DNA of 64,000 nucleotides, taken from the NCBI RefSeq assembly GCF_041321145.1, contig NZ_JBGGWA010000005.1, forward strand, positions 491,256 through 555,255, written 5' to 3'. This document shows, one piece after another, positions 17,204 through 26,326 of the stretch. The DNA comes from Paraburkholderia sp041321145. GTDB lineage: Bacteria > Pseudomonadota > Gammaproteobacteria > Burkholderiales > Burkholderiaceae. How positions within the stretch are numbered: the first letter of the stretch is position 1; every line of letters starts with the position of its first letter. The notes under the pieces were generated by a model, which had not been told where the DNA came from, did no database searches, and saw nothing but the letters and a program-made list of their open reading frames with translations. A program made the translations under genes and the position numbers.

Positions 17204-17686
17204 CTATTTCTTCCTGGGCTGGGCGGGGGCCGGCGGCAACCGGACGTCCGCAATATCGGCGAACGTGCTGCCGACCAACGGCTTCGTATCGGCCTGCGGC
17301 ACATGACACTGCGTGCAGAAATAGCGGCGCGGCGCGAGATGACCGAGCGTTTCGCCGGCACGGTCGGTGTAGTGCGAGACCGCGATCGGCACCGCGCCAC
17401 TCTCTTCAGCACGGCTGCGGGCGTGGCAGGCGAGACATCGATTGGCATTGCGGTCGAGCTGATAGCCGTCGATCTTGTGCGGAATGGTCGGCGGCTGCTG
17501 CGCGTAAGCGCGGCCGCGGATCACATCCCGGTTTTCGGTGGGCGCGATCAGCGGCGGCTTCGCTTCCTCGTCGAGCGGCGTAGCGCCCCGCAACGTATCG
17601 TGGAACGGCGTCGCCGGAATAGTCGGCTGAGCGCTGGCGCCCAGCGCGAGCATCGAGAGGACCGCAAGGAAGAACCATGCGCGCAT
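17204..17686 (-). CDS. napB: Periplasmic dihaem cytochrome c NapB
   Basis: The 160-residue protein has a signal peptide ending at ASAQ, then two haem-binding motifs, CLACH and CTQCH, plus the distal His residues seen in NapB. It is the small electron-transfer subunit of periplasmic nitrate reductase. It lies 9 bp after napA and 8 bp before napC. Confidence 0.96.
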   Translation of the reverse strand: MRAWFFLAVLSMLALGASAQPTIPATPFHDTLRGATPLDEEAKPPLIAPTENRDVIRGRAYAQQPPTIPHKIDGYQLDRNANRCLACHARSRAEESGAVPIAVSHYTDRAGETLGHLAPRRYFCTQCHVPQADTKPLVGSTFADIADVRLPPAPAQPRKK

Positions 17687-17695
17687 GGCGTGCTC

Positions 17696-20188
17696 CTAGA
17701 CTTTGACAATTTTCACCGCGCACTTCTTGAAGTCGGTCTGCAGCGAAATCGGATCGGTGGCGTCGAGCGTGACCTTGTTGATGAGCTGGCTCGAATCGAA
17801 CCACGGCACGAACACGAGGCCGCGTGGCGGCTTGTCGCGACCGCGCGTCTCGATCCGCGTGCGGATGTATCCGCGCCGCGACATCACGTTGACTTCGACG
17901 CCGCGCCGCAAGCCCATCGCTTTGGCGTCGTCGGGATGCATGAAGCACACGGCATTCGGAAATGCGCGGTATAGCTCGGGTACGCGGCGCGTCATCGAAC
18001 CCGAGTGCCAGTGTTCGAGCACGCGGCCGGTGGCGAGCCAGAACGGATACTCCTTGTCCGGCGACTCGGGCGGCGGCTCGTAGGGCAGCGCGTAAATCAC
18101 CGCGCGGCCGTCAGGATTGCCATAGAACTGCCAGCCCGTACCCGCTTTCACATACGGATCGGAACCTTCCTTGTAGCGCCAGCGCGTTTCCTTACCGTTG
18201 ACGACCGGCCAGCGCAAGCCGCGCGCCTTGTGATAGTCGTCGAACGGCGCGAGATCGTGACCGTGGCCGCGGCCGAAACTCGCGTATTCCTCGAACAAAC
18301 CTTTCTGGATGTAGAAACCGAACGCCTTCGCCTCGTCGTTGCGATAACTCGCGTCAGTCTGCGAGAGCGGGAATTTGTCGACCTGGCCGTTGCGATACAG
18401 CACGTCGTAGAGCGTCTTGCCCTTGTATTCAGGCTTTTGCGCGATCAGCTCCGCCGGCCACACCTCTTCCACCTTGAAACGCTTCGAGAATTCCACCAGT
18501 TGCCACAGGTCGGAACGCGCCTCGCCGGGCGCCACCACAAGCTGATGCCAGAATTGCGTGCGCCGCTCGGCATTGCCGTACGCCCCTTCCTTTTCGACCC
18601 ACATCGCCGACGGCAGGATCAGGTCGGCTGCCACCGCCGTCACCGTCGGATACACGTCCGACACGACCACGAAATTCTCCGGATTGCGGTAGCCGGGCAG
18701 TCCTTCCTGATTGAGGTTCGCCCCGGCCTGCATGTTGTTGTTCACTTGCACCCAGTAGGCATTGAGCTTGCCGTCGCGCAGCATGCGGTTTTGCAGCACG
18801 GCGTGAAACCCCGGCTTGTCGGGAATCGTGCCGGGCGGCAGCTTCCAGATATGTTCGGCTTCCTCTCGATGCTTCGGGTTGGTGACGACCATGTCGGCCG
18901 GCAGGCGGTGCGAGAAAGTACCGACTTCGCGCGCGGTGCCGCACGCCGAAGGTTGGCCGGTCAGCGAGAACGGGCTGTTGCCGGGCGTCGCGATCTTGCC
19001 GGTCAGCAGATGCAGGTTGTAGACCATATTGTTGGCCCACGTGCCGCGCGTATGCTGGTTAAAGCCCATGGTCCAGAACGACACGACCTTGATCTTCGGA
19101 TCGGCGTAAAGCTGCGCCAGCTGATCGAGCTTGAGTTTCGATACGCCGGAGAGTTTCGTGACGTAGGCGGCGTCGTACTTCGAGACGAATTTCGCGAACG
19201 CCTCGTAGGTGATCGGTTGCGAACCATTGGGATCGGCGGCGTTTTTAGCGGCTATTTGCAGGGGATTGTCGGGCCGCAGACCATAGCCGATATCCGTATT
19301 GCCCGCTTTGAACACCGCGTGCTTATCGACGAACTCGCGGTTCACATGGCCATTCCTGATGATGTAGTTGGCGATGTAGTTGAGAATCGCCAGATCGGAT
19401 TGCGGTGTGAAGATGATCGTCTCGTCGGCGAGATCGAAGCTGCGATGCTCGAAAGTAGACAACGTGACGACTTTGGTGGCCGGCGCGCTCAGCCGGCGAT
19501 CGGTGACGCGGGTCCACAGCACTGGATGCATTTCAGCCATGTTCGAGCCCCACAGCACGAAGGCATCGGTTTGCTCGATGTCGTCGTAACAGCCCATCGG
19601 CTCGTCCATGCCGAAGGTGCGCATGAAGCCCGTGACCGCCGAGGCCATGCAGTGGCGCGCGTTCGGATCGAGATTGTTGGTGCGAAAGCCGGCCTTCATC
19701 AGCTTGACTGCGGCGTAGCCTTCCCACACGGTCCACTGACCCGAGCCGAACATACCCACGGCCGTGGGCCCCTTGGCTTTCAGCACGCGTTTGAACTGGG
19801 CGGCCATTTCGTCGAAGGCGTGGTTCCACGACACCGGCGCGAATTCGCCGTTCTTGTCGTACTTGCCGTCTTTCATGCGCATGAGCGGCGTGGTCAGGCG
19901 ATCCTGGCCGTACATGATTTTCGACAGGAAATAGCCTTTGACGCAGTTCAGACCGCGATTGACCTCCGCTTGCGGATCGCCTTGCGTCGCGACGACTTTG
20001 CCGTCCTTCACGCCCACGCTGACGCCGCAACCCGTGCCGCAAAAACGGCACGGCGCTTTCGACCAGCGCAGGTCGTCATGGGCAGCGCTCGCGCCCGCGG
20101 CATCCATGCCCGGCAGCACGACGCCCGCGGCGGAAGCGGCGGTCGCCGCCGCGGTCTGCTTAATAAACGCGCGGCGGGTGAGCTTCAT
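17696..20188 (-). CDS. napA: Periplasmic nitrate reductase catalytic subunit NapA
   Basis: NapA reduces nitrate to nitrite at a bis-MGD molybdenum centre. The 830-residue protein begins with a Tat signal (MKLTRRAFIKQ, twin Arg) and then a [4Fe-4S] site CRFCGTGCGV with a further Cys in LNCVKGYF (about residues 47-85). The Mo ligand is the Cys of NARHCMASAV, near residue 180. C-terminal family motifs such as RVLEHWHSGSMTRR are present. Length is standard. It overlaps the end of napD by 29 bp. Confidence 0.97.
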   Translation of the reverse strand: MKLTRRAFIKQTAAATAASAAGVVLPGMDAAGASAAHDDLRWSKAPCRFCGTGCGVSVGVKDGKVVATQGDPQAEVNRGLNCVKGYFLSKIMYGQDRLTTPLMRMKDGKYDKNGEFAPVSWNHAFDEMAAQFKRVLKAKGPTAVGMFGSGQWTVWEGYAAVKLMKAGFRTNNLDPNARHCMASAVTGFMRTFGMDEPMGCYDDIEQTDAFVLWGSNMAEMHPVLWTRVTDRRLSAPATKVVTLSTFEHRSFDLADETIIFTPQSDLAILNYIANYIIRNGHVNREFVDKHAVFKAGNTDIGYGLRPDNPLQIAAKNAADPNGSQPITYEAFAKFVSKYDAAYVTKLSGVSKLKLDQLAQLYADPKIKVVSFWTMGFNQHTRGTWANNMVYNLHLLTGKIATPGNSPFSLTGQPSACGTAREVGTFSHRLPADMVVTNPKHREEAEHIWKLPPGTIPDKPGFHAVLQNRMLRDGKLNAYWVQVNNNMQAGANLNQEGLPGYRNPENFVVVSDVYPTVTAVAADLILPSAMWVEKEGAYGNAERRTQFWHQLVVAPGEARSDLWQLVEFSKRFKVEEVWPAELIAQKPEYKGKTLYDVLYRNGQVDKFPLSQTDASYRNDEAKAFGFYIQKGLFEEYASFGRGHGHDLAPFDDYHKARGLRWPVVNGKETRWRYKEGSDPYVKAGTGWQFYGNPDGRAVIYALPYEPPPESPDKEYPFWLATGRVLEHWHSGSMTRRVPELYRAFPNAVCFMHPDDAKAMGLRRGVEVNVMSRRGYIRTRIETRGRDKPPRGLVFVPWFDSSQLINKVTLDATDPISLQTDFKKCAVKIVKV

Positions 20189-20495
20189 CGGCGAACTCCT
20201 CGTTCAACGGATCGATATCTTCATGATGCTGATAAACCAGTGCGGCACCATAAACACCCGGCAATGCGTGAATCGCGCTCAATTGCGCGGCGACTTCGGC
20301 CGTGTGAGCGCCTTCGAGCGTCACGACCAGTTTGCCCTGCTCGCTCACGGCGTGAATTTCAGCGCCGGGCATCCCGGCGATTGCGAGACGGACGCTGTCG
20401 AGGCGCGCCGCCTGTGCATGCACGACGATTCCGGCAATATGCAATTCGGCTCGCGCGTCATTCCCGCATACCGCTTCTTCTGAAACGACAGACAT
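20160..20495 (-). CDS. napD: NapA-specific chaperone NapD
   Basis: The 111-residue protein contains the NapD pattern ELHIAGIVVHA followed by a ferredoxin-like fold with GKLVVTLEG and HALPGVYGAALVYQH. NapD binds the Tat signal of NapA and prevents export before cofactor insertion. Position between napE and napA, and overlap with the napA start, support the call. It is a cytoplasmic protein. Confidence 0.95.
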   Translation of the reverse strand: MSVVSEEAVCGNDARAELHIAGIVVHAQAARLDSVRLAIAGMPGAEIHAVSEQGKLVVTLEGAHTAEVAAQLSAIHALPGVYGAALVYQHHEDIDPLNEEFADEAHPPRVY

Positions 20496-20552
20496 GGCGC
20501 GGCCCTCCGGTTAAATCCGGTTTATATGGGAAACGGTAAAATCAGGTGGAAA

Positions 20553-20702
20553 TCAATGAGGCGGCCCACCAATAAGCAATTGGTAAAACCAGACGGCAAA
20601 ACCATAGCCGGCGATAAGGATCACTGTCAAAACAGGCACCATTACTGCGGTCAGAAACAGAAAGCTACGCCACTCTTCCGACTTACGGACTTCGTCGTTC
20701 AT
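20553..20702 (-). CDS. napE: Small membrane protein NapE
   Basis: A 49-residue frame reads MNDEVRKSEEWRSFLFLTAV followed by one long hydrophobic helix and ends IGGPPH. AGGAG stands 7 nt before the ATG. This pattern (charged head, EEWRSFLFL, single helix, GYGFxVW) is that of NapE, a small subunit of unknown role found first in many napEDABC operons. It is the first gene of the nap-ccm block. Confidence 0.93.
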   Translation of the reverse strand: MNDEVRKSEEWRSFLFLTAVMVPVLTVILIAGYGFAVWFYQLLIGGPPH

Positions 20703-21086
20703 ACGGAAGCTCCTAAAGGCTTAATAGCCAAAGCCTCGATATTCAGGTTACCGCAGTGCATGTATTTTTGTGCGAAGAATGGAAATTCGTCAAGAAAAAT
20801 TTTCTGTTTGCTTACAGTTAAATTTTTTGCTCAATTTAATCGCAATTGCCGCAACGCGGAATTTAACTATTCAGCATCTAAAATTCCGATTTTTATGCCG
20901 ACCGTCGATATGAAAATCGGAAGTAAAGAAGAAATTTTAGATCACGCAGCGATTTCGATAATCAATTGCAGTGCAGGCTTTTCGGGAAAGCGAACGCGGG
21001 GCGCGGATTACTTTCGGGTGCAGAAAATGCACGCCGCCGCATGCTTTTGAGGGAAAGCAAATGCACGGTACCGCATGCTTTCGAAG
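20703..21086 (-). promoter_or_regulatory. AT-rich upstream region of the nap-ccm operon
   Basis: The 200 bp before napE are unusually AT-rich with several A/T tracts (around 20795-20835). A TTGACG (read on the minus strand, 20788-20793) could be a -35 box, but the -10 at the right spacing is poor. I looked for an FNR-type TTGAT-N4-ATCAA site and found no good match. Two related sequences containing CCGCATGCTTT lie at 21037 and 21071. Confidence 0.4.
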
Positions 21087-21112
21087 GAAGCGGGCGCAGA
21101 CGCGCCCGCTTC
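21087..21112 (-). terminator. Hairpin after the Anbu peptidase gene
   Basis: GAAGCGGGCG and CGCCCGCTTC pair across a 6-nt loop immediately downstream of the stop codon at 21116. There is no long U-run. It probably ends the Anbu operon before the divergently organised nap region. Confidence 0.6.
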
Positions 21113-21115
21113 GGC

Positions 21116-21985
21116 CTAGCGTTGCGCTTTAGCCTTGTCCGATTGCGCCAGCGTCTGCGCCGGCATAGCATCGAGTTCGTGCTCAACGCCGTCCGCACCC
21201 ACCGGCGCACGATGCAGGACCAGCGCACGTTCACGCTGCAGCAGCGGCACATTGGGCGAATCCTGCCAGTCCGGATCGGGAATCTCGCCGAACACCTGAC
21301 GCAGCCGCGCGCCCCACGTACGGTGAATCATCTCGAAGTACTCGTTGTCGTGGTCGATCGAGACGAAGCGTGTGACGTGCAGCGCATCTTTCTCGTAGAC
21401 CAGCAGATCGAGCGGCAAACCCACCGACAGATTCGAGCGCAGCGTGGAGTCCATCGAAATCAGCGCGCACTTGGCGGCTTCGTCGAGCGGCGTGGACGGC
21501 GTCAGCACGCGATCGATGATCGGCTTGCCGTACTTGGCCTCGCCGATCTGGAAATACGGGTTCACGGCCGATGCTTCGATGAAATTGCCCGCTGAGTAGA
21601 TCATGAACAGGCGCGGCCGATTACCGGCGATCTGACCGCCGAGAATGAAGCTGCAATTGAAATCGACGCCGAAGTCCTGCAACGCCGCCGCTTCGCGCTG
21701 GTGCACGCAGCGCACCGCTCGGCCAATCACGCGTGCGGCGTCGGCCATGGTGGGCGCATTCCACAGCGTGGGCTGCGCGGGATCGGTAGGCTCGGACAAC
21801 TCGTGCAGCACCGCTTGCGTGAGCGACAGATTGCCGGCACCCAGCAGCACGAGCATGCGTTCGCCCGGCTGCTCGAACACCGACATCTTGCGCGCGGTGC
21901 TGATGTGATCGACGCCCGCATTGGTGCGCGTGTCCGAGAGGAACACGAGCCCGTCGTCGACGGACATCGCTACACAGTAGGTCAT
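21116..21985 (-). CDS. Anbu-type proteasome-like peptidase
   Basis: The 289-residue protein starts MTYCVAMSVDDGLVFLSDTR, the typical Ntn-hydrolase beta-subunit opening. Threonine 2, exposed after Met removal, would be the catalytic nucleophile; the SDTRTNAG segment carries the conserved Asp, and an Lys-Met follows in ARKMSVF. It matches Anbu, the ancestral bacterial proteasome homologue. Its neighbours encode a transglutaminase, alpha-E and a circularly permuted ATP-grasp, the conserved Anbu gene set. Physiological substrates are unknown. It is the last gene of the operon. Confidence 0.92.
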   Translation of the reverse strand: MTYCVAMSVDDGLVFLSDTRTNAGVDHISTARKMSVFEQPGERMLVLLGAGNLSLTQAVLHELSEPTDPAQPTLWNAPTMADAARVIGRAVRCVHQREAAALQDFGVDFNCSFILGGQIAGNRPRLFMIYSAGNFIEASAVNPYFQIGEAKYGKPIIDRVLTPSTPLDEAAKCALISMDSTLRSNLSVGLPLDLLVYEKDALHVTRFVSIDHDNEYFEMIHRTWGARLRQVFGEIPDPDWQDSPNVPLLQRERALVLHRAPVGADGVEHELDAMPAQTLAQSDKAKAQR

Positions 21986-22129
21986 AAGGAAAAAGTACCC
22001 GCAAAAAACGACAGAACGGCGCGATTGTAATGCAGCGCGCCTGTCACCTTACTCCGTATCAGGCCGCCGTGCGCACAAACTGAACGGCTATGCGAGGCCG
22101 GCGCTCGTCAGGGCATTGGCTTTTGGCCA

Positions 22130-22930
22130 CTAATGCGGCAGTTGCGCGCTGACCGTGACGGACACCTTCAGCTGTTCCTCCCGCCCGCCGATACGCCTGC
22201 CGCGCACCGGTGCGGCGGCTTCGTAATCGCGCGCCACGGCGAGCCGGCAGTAAATTTCGCTGGCAAACGCGGCGTGCGTCACGTCGATGGAAATCCAGCC
22301 CTTGCCGTCGAGCCACACGTCGACCCACGCGTGGCTCGCGCCGTGCTCCACATCGCCGGGTTCGATGTAGCCGCTCACGTAGCGCGCCGGAATACCGCGC
22401 GCGCGACAACAGGCCAGCATCAGATGCGCATGGTCCTGGCACACCCCGTTGCCGAACGCGAGCGCCTCGGCTGCCGTGCTGGTGACCTCCGTAACGCCCG
22501 GGTTGTACCGCACGCGTTGCACGATCTGCTCGGACAGTTCGATCAGATTCGCCGACGTCGCAAGCGTCGGCACCGATCCGGCCAGCTCGCGGATCGCCGC
22601 ATCGGCTTCGGTGAGGCGCGTGGCGCAGGTGAAATGCTCGAGCGGAATCGGGCCGGCGGCGTCGGGCAACTGGCCGTCGACCAGCGGGATCGTGTCCACT
22701 TCGCCCGCTACATGCAGACGAATCTCGCTATGCGGCTTGTTGATGACGAGCGTGTGCAGCACGTTGCCATAGGCGTCGAAGGTGGCGTCGAGCTTGCCGG
22801 GCGCGTCGATGCCCCAGCGCCGCACCACCTGCGAGCTGCCGCTTGCCGGCGTCAGACGCAGTTGCTGGATCGAATAATGGACCGTCGCTTCGTAGCGATA
22901 GGACGTGTCGTGGCGGATCGTCAGGTACAT
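22130..22930 (-). CDS. Transglutaminase-like cysteine peptidase family protein
   Basis: The 266-residue protein has an N-terminal transglutaminase-associated beta domain (residues 1-80; MYLTIRHDTSYRYEATVHYS). The transglutaminase-like core follows: catalytic Cys in NGVCQDHAHLML, His in ASHAWVDVWL and Asp in WISIDVTHA complete a Cys-His-Asp triad. In this gene neighbourhood it is proposed to act with the ATP-grasp and alpha-E proteins in making or cleaving a peptide bond. The start at 22930 lies 12 bp after alpha-E. Confidence 0.93.
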   Translation of the reverse strand: MYLTIRHDTSYRYEATVHYSIQQLRLTPASGSSQVVRRWGIDAPGKLDATFDAYGNVLHTLVINKPHSEIRLHVAGEVDTIPLVDGQLPDAAGPIPLEHFTCATRLTEADAAIRELAGSVPTLATSANLIELSEQIVQRVRYNPGVTEVTSTAAEALAFGNGVCQDHAHLMLACCRARGIPARYVSGYIEPGDVEHGASHAWVDVWLDGKGWISIDVTHAAFASEIYCRLAVARDYEAAAPVRGRRIGGREEQLKVSVTVSAQLPH

Positions 22931-22942
22931 AAAAAAGCTCCG

Positions 22943-23893
22943 TCAGGCGACTGGCAACATCAGATAGGTACGCGCAATCAGATTGCCGAGCTCGAACACG
23001 CGAGCGAGGAACTGGGTCAGATAGGCGTGCAGGCCGGCTTCGAAAATCTGCCGGATGTCGGAGTACACGAGCTCGGCGCGCAATTTGCCGGCAAACCGCT
23101 CGCACTGGTTCGAGCCTGACGTGCGGAGCATCGCCAGATTCACGCAAACGCCTTCAAGCGACGCCAGCAACGAACGCGGCATCTGCTGGTTCAGGATCAT
23201 CAGTTCGACCACCCGCGCCGGCGTGACGACATCGCGATACACCTTGCGATAAATCTCCAGCGCCGACACCGAACTGAGAATCGACGTCCAGTAGTAGAAG
23301 TCTTCGAGCTGGCGTGCGGCGTCGCGTGAATTCGGCTCAACGTCGGCAAAGCGCACGTCGAGAATCCGCGCGGTGTTGTCGGCGCGTTCGAGGAAGGTGC
23401 CGAGCTGCGTGAAGAAGAACGCGTCGTCCTGCAGCGCGGTGCCGATCGTCACGCCGCGCGAGAGGTGCGAGCGGAACTTCACCCACTCGAACAGCGACCC
23501 CGGATTGCTCGCGGCCTGGCCGGACAGAATACGCTCGTTGAATTCGAGCCAGGTGTCATTGATGGTTTCCCACCATTCGGTCGTCAACGTGCCGCGCACG
23601 GCGCGGGCGTTTTCACGCGCGGCCTGCAAACACGAATGAATACTCGACGGATTGGTCGCATCGGCCACCATGAAATCGAGCACATGTTCGCGGGTCGGTT
23701 CGTCGTAGCGCTGCGCGAATGCGGTTTCGAGTTCGGAGATGCGCAGCACCGAGCGTTGCGCGCGCGCCTCCTGTTCGGGCGTCTGCGGCAATAGCAGCGC
23801 CTTCAGGTTGATGTCGAGCATGCGGGCGGTGTTCTCCGCGCGCTCCATGTAGCGGGCCATCCAGAAGAGGTGATCGGCGGTGCGGCTTAGCAT
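22943..23893 (-). CDS. Alpha-E domain protein (DUF403)
   Basis: The 316-residue all-helical protein begins MLSRTADHLFWMARYMERAENTARMLD, the defining alpha-E motif, repeated in a related form at LGTFLERADNTARILDV near residue 185. Function is unknown; the family always associates with circularly permuted ATP-grasp enzymes and transglutaminases. It probably belongs to the same transcript as its neighbours, 160 bp after the ATP-grasp stop and 12 bp before the transglutaminase. Confidence 0.93.
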   Translation of the reverse strand: MLSRTADHLFWMARYMERAENTARMLDINLKALLLPQTPEQEARAQRSVLRISELETAFAQRYDEPTREHVLDFMVADATNPSSIHSCLQAARENARAVRGTLTTEWWETINDTWLEFNERILSGQAASNPGSLFEWVKFRSHLSRGVTIGTALQDDAFFFTQLGTFLERADNTARILDVRFADVEPNSRDAARQLEDFYYWTSILSSVSALEIYRKVYRDVVTPARVVELMILNQQMPRSLLASLEGVCVNLAMLRTSGSNQCERFAGKLRAELVYSDIRQIFEAGLHAYLTQFLARVFELGNLIARTYLMLPVA

Positions 23894-24052
23894 GACGGCG
23901 TTCCGTATCTGATGACGCGAGGCCTTCGCAAAAGTAAAAGGCTCGCGCCGGTTGTCCGTGTGCGCCGGCGGCGCAGGTGCTGCTCGCCGGCTGGTTGCGG
24001 TGCGGACGCGGTGGCGTGCGTTGCTGCCTGCGCAACCGCATTGGCAGGCGCG

Positions 24053-25462
24053 TCAGTCGACCATCCAGGTATCTTTGGTGCCGCCGCCCTGCGACGAATT
24101 GACGACCAGCGAGCCTTCCTGCAACGCGACGCGCGTCAGGCCGCCCGCGCACATCGTCACGCTCTTGCCGGACAGCACGAACGGCCGCAAGTCGATATGG
24201 CGCGGCGCGATGCCCGCCTCCACAAACGTCGGACACGCGGAAAGCGCCAGGGTTGGCTGCGCGATATAACCCGCGGGCCGCGCAATCAGCCGCTCGCGGA
24301 ACGATTCGATTTCGGCTTTCGTCGACGCCGGTCCCACCAGCATCCCGTAGCCGCCCGCCCCGTGCACTTCCTTGACGACTAGTTCCGACAGGTGCGCAAG
24401 CGTGTACGCCAGATCGTCGGGTTTGCGGCACTGGAAAGTGGGCACGTTGTTGAGGATTGGCTTCTCACCGAGATAAAACCCGATCATTTCCGGCACGTAC
24501 GGATAGATCGATTTGTCGTCGGCGATGCCGGTGCCCATGGCGTTCGCGAGCGCCACACGCCCGGCACGATACGCGGTCAACAGACCCGGCACGCCCAGCG
24601 CCGAATCGTTACGGAATGCGAGTGGATCGAGGAAATCGTCGTCGACGCGGCGATAGATCACGTCGACGCGCTTCGGCCCCTGCGTGGTGCGCATGAACAC
24701 GTAGTTGTCGTCGACGAACAGATCCTTGCCTTCCACCAGTTCCACGCCCATCTGCTGCGCGAGGAAGGTGTGTTCGAAATACGCCGAGTTGTACATGCCC
24801 GGCGTCAGCACCACCACGACCGGATCGTCGACGCCTTCGGGCGCGACCGAGCGCAGCGTGTCGAGCAGCAGATCGGGATAATGCGCGACCGGCGCAATGC
24901 GATTCTGCACGAACAGTTCGGGGAAAAGCCGCATCATCATCTTGCGGTTTTCGAGCATATAGGACACGCCCGACGGCACCCGCAGGTTGTCTTCGAGCAC
25001 GTAGAACTCGCCCTCGTCGCCCGCGCGCACCACGTCGATGCCGGCAATGTGCGCGTAAACACCGAGCGGTACGTTCACGCCCTGCATTTCCGGCCGGTAC
25101 TGCGCGTTCGTATAGACCTGCTCGGCCGGAACGATACCGGCGCGCACGATATTGCGGTCGTGATAAACATCGTGGATGAACAGATTGAGCGCCCGCACGC
25201 GCTGGCGCAAACCGGCTTCCAAAGTCTGCCATTCGCTGCGCGGAATGATGCGCGGAATCAGGTCGAAGGGGATCAGCCGCTCGGTGCCCGATAAATCGCC
25301 GTTCACCGCGAAGGTGATGCCGACCCGGCGAAACAGCAGGTCTGCTTCCGCACGCTTGCGCGCGATCGCCTCGTTGCCCTGCTTTACCAGCCACCGTTCG
25401 AAACGCGCGTAGTGTGGCCGCACGGCATCGTCATGATGACGCATCTCGTCATAGCATCGCAT
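24053..25462 (-). CDS. Circularly permuted ATP-grasp protein (DUF404/DUF407)
   Basis: The 469-residue product (start at 25462, MRCYDEMRHHDD) matches the circularly permuted ATP-grasp type 2 family. Recognisable segments are GTERLIPFDLIPRIIP, VYAHIAGIDVVRAGDEGEFY, LEDNLRVPSGVSYMLENR, and KEVHGAGGYGMLVGP. The fold catalyses ATP-dependent amide or peptide ligation through an acyl-phosphate; the substrate here is unknown. It is the first gene of the four-gene Anbu operon. A longer frame to 25528 has no better ribosome-binding site. The upstream 25463-25767 holds no gene. Confidence 0.92.
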   Translation of the reverse strand: MRCYDEMRHHDDAVRPHYARFERWLVKQGNEAIARKRAEADLLFRRVGITFAVNGDLSGTERLIPFDLIPRIIPRSEWQTLEAGLRQRVRALNLFIHDVYHDRNIVRAGIVPAEQVYTNAQYRPEMQGVNVPLGVYAHIAGIDVVRAGDEGEFYVLEDNLRVPSGVSYMLENRKMMMRLFPELFVQNRIAPVAHYPDLLLDTLRSVAPEGVDDPVVVVLTPGMYNSAYFEHTFLAQQMGVELVEGKDLFVDDNYVFMRTTQGPKRVDVIYRRVDDDFLDPLAFRNDSALGVPGLLTAYRAGRVALANAMGTGIADDKSIYPYVPEMIGFYLGEKPILNNVPTFQCRKPDDLAYTLAHLSELVVKEVHGAGGYGMLVGPASTKAEIESFRERLIARPAGYIAQPTLALSACPTFVEAGIAPRHIDLRPFVLSGKSVTMCAGGLTRVALQEGSLVVNSSQGGGTKDTWMVD

Positions 25463-25767
25463 ATCACGCCCCGCTCTTGTTGTCGGATAGAAGGCGAATG
25501 CGCTGCGCATTCGGTGTTCGACAACCATTCAAGCAAGCGCTATGCCATTGAGCTTTTCGCGTGCGCACAACAGATATGCACGAGAAGAGCGCATCCCGAC
25601 CGGCATGGCCTCGCTGCCATCGTACTGCGGCGGCCCATCATGCGCTAGTACGGTGCAGGCGTGGCACCGTAGCGTGCCGAGGTGGCGATTCCACGGAATC
25701 CGCGCCCGACTCGCACCGAGCCGCGCGAGGCTCGCAAACCGCGGCGAACGCGCATAAAGAACGTGCA

Positions 25768-25803
25768 TAAAAAATCCCCGTGGATTCGCACCCACGGGGA
25801 TTC
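25768..25803 (-). terminator. Rho-independent terminator of the HU-like gene
   Basis: Read on the minus strand, AATCCCCGTGG and its complement form an 11-bp stem with an 8-nt loop followed by a run of six T residues. Confidence 0.9.
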
Positions 25804-25873
25804 AGACAACGTGCACCGCTTATCGGCTCAAGCGAGAGCCACAGTTAACAACCGCGGCCACGCATGAACGCGA

Positions 25874-26326
25874 TCAGCCTGCTGCTGCGTCTTTCAGCTT
25901 CTTCAGCGGACGTGCCTTGATGCGCACGCTAGCCGGCTTGGCCGGGAACCAACGCTCTTCGCCCGAGAACGGGTCTTTGCCGAAGCGCTTCTTCTTCGCC
26001 GGCACAGCTTGCACGACGATCTTCAGAAGACCCGACAGCGTGAATTCGCCAGCGCCCTTCTTGTGCACGGCGCCGAGGATCGTGTCTTCGAGCGCGGCCA
26101 GCACGGCCTTGGCGGCCTTCGGTTCAACAGCAGCGCGTTCAGCAACGTGTGCAGCCAGCGAGGCCTTCGTGAAGGTGTCCTTGATCGGCGACGGTGCGCT
26201 GGAAGCCTTCACGGCGACCTTCTTAGCTGCGACGGCTTTCTTCGCAGGAACTTTCTTTGCAGCAACCTTCTTGGTCGGTACCGGGGCAGCAGCCTTCTTG
26301 GCCACCTTTTTTGCGGAAGTCGGCAT
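25874..26326 (-). CDS. HU-family DNA-binding protein with Lys/Ala-rich N-terminal tail
   Basis: The 150-residue protein has a basic tail (residues 1-42) of KKVAAKKVPAKKA-type repeats resembling eukaryotic H1 tails, followed by an HU-like domain. Family features are the helical KASLAAHVAERAAVEPKAAKAVLAAL region, GEFTLSGLLKIVV, and FGKDPFSGEERWFPAKPASVRIKARP, which replaces the beta-arm consensus. It should bind and bend DNA non-specifically in the nucleoid. TAGGAG at 6 nt before the ATG supports the start at 26326. PAKKA-tailed HU proteins are common in Burkholderiaceae. Confidence 0.92.
   Translation of the reverse strand: MPTSAKKVAKKAAAPVPTKKVAAKKVPAKKAVAAKKVAVKASSAPSPIKDTFTKASLAAHVAERAAVEPKAAKAVLAALEDTILGAVHKKGAGEFTLSGLLKIVVQAVPAKKKRFGKDPFSGEERWFPAKPASVRIKARPLKKLKDAAAG

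Noticed and set aside
18005..20539. An 844-codon plus-strand open frame opposite napA
   Set aside because: It mirrors the real NapA gene; the translated product is rich in His/Arg and has no recognisable motif.
20940..20960. Possible FNR site near the nap promoter
   Set aside because: The best TTGAT-N4-ATCAA alignment keeps only one half-site, so it is not convincing, and its position is far from napE.
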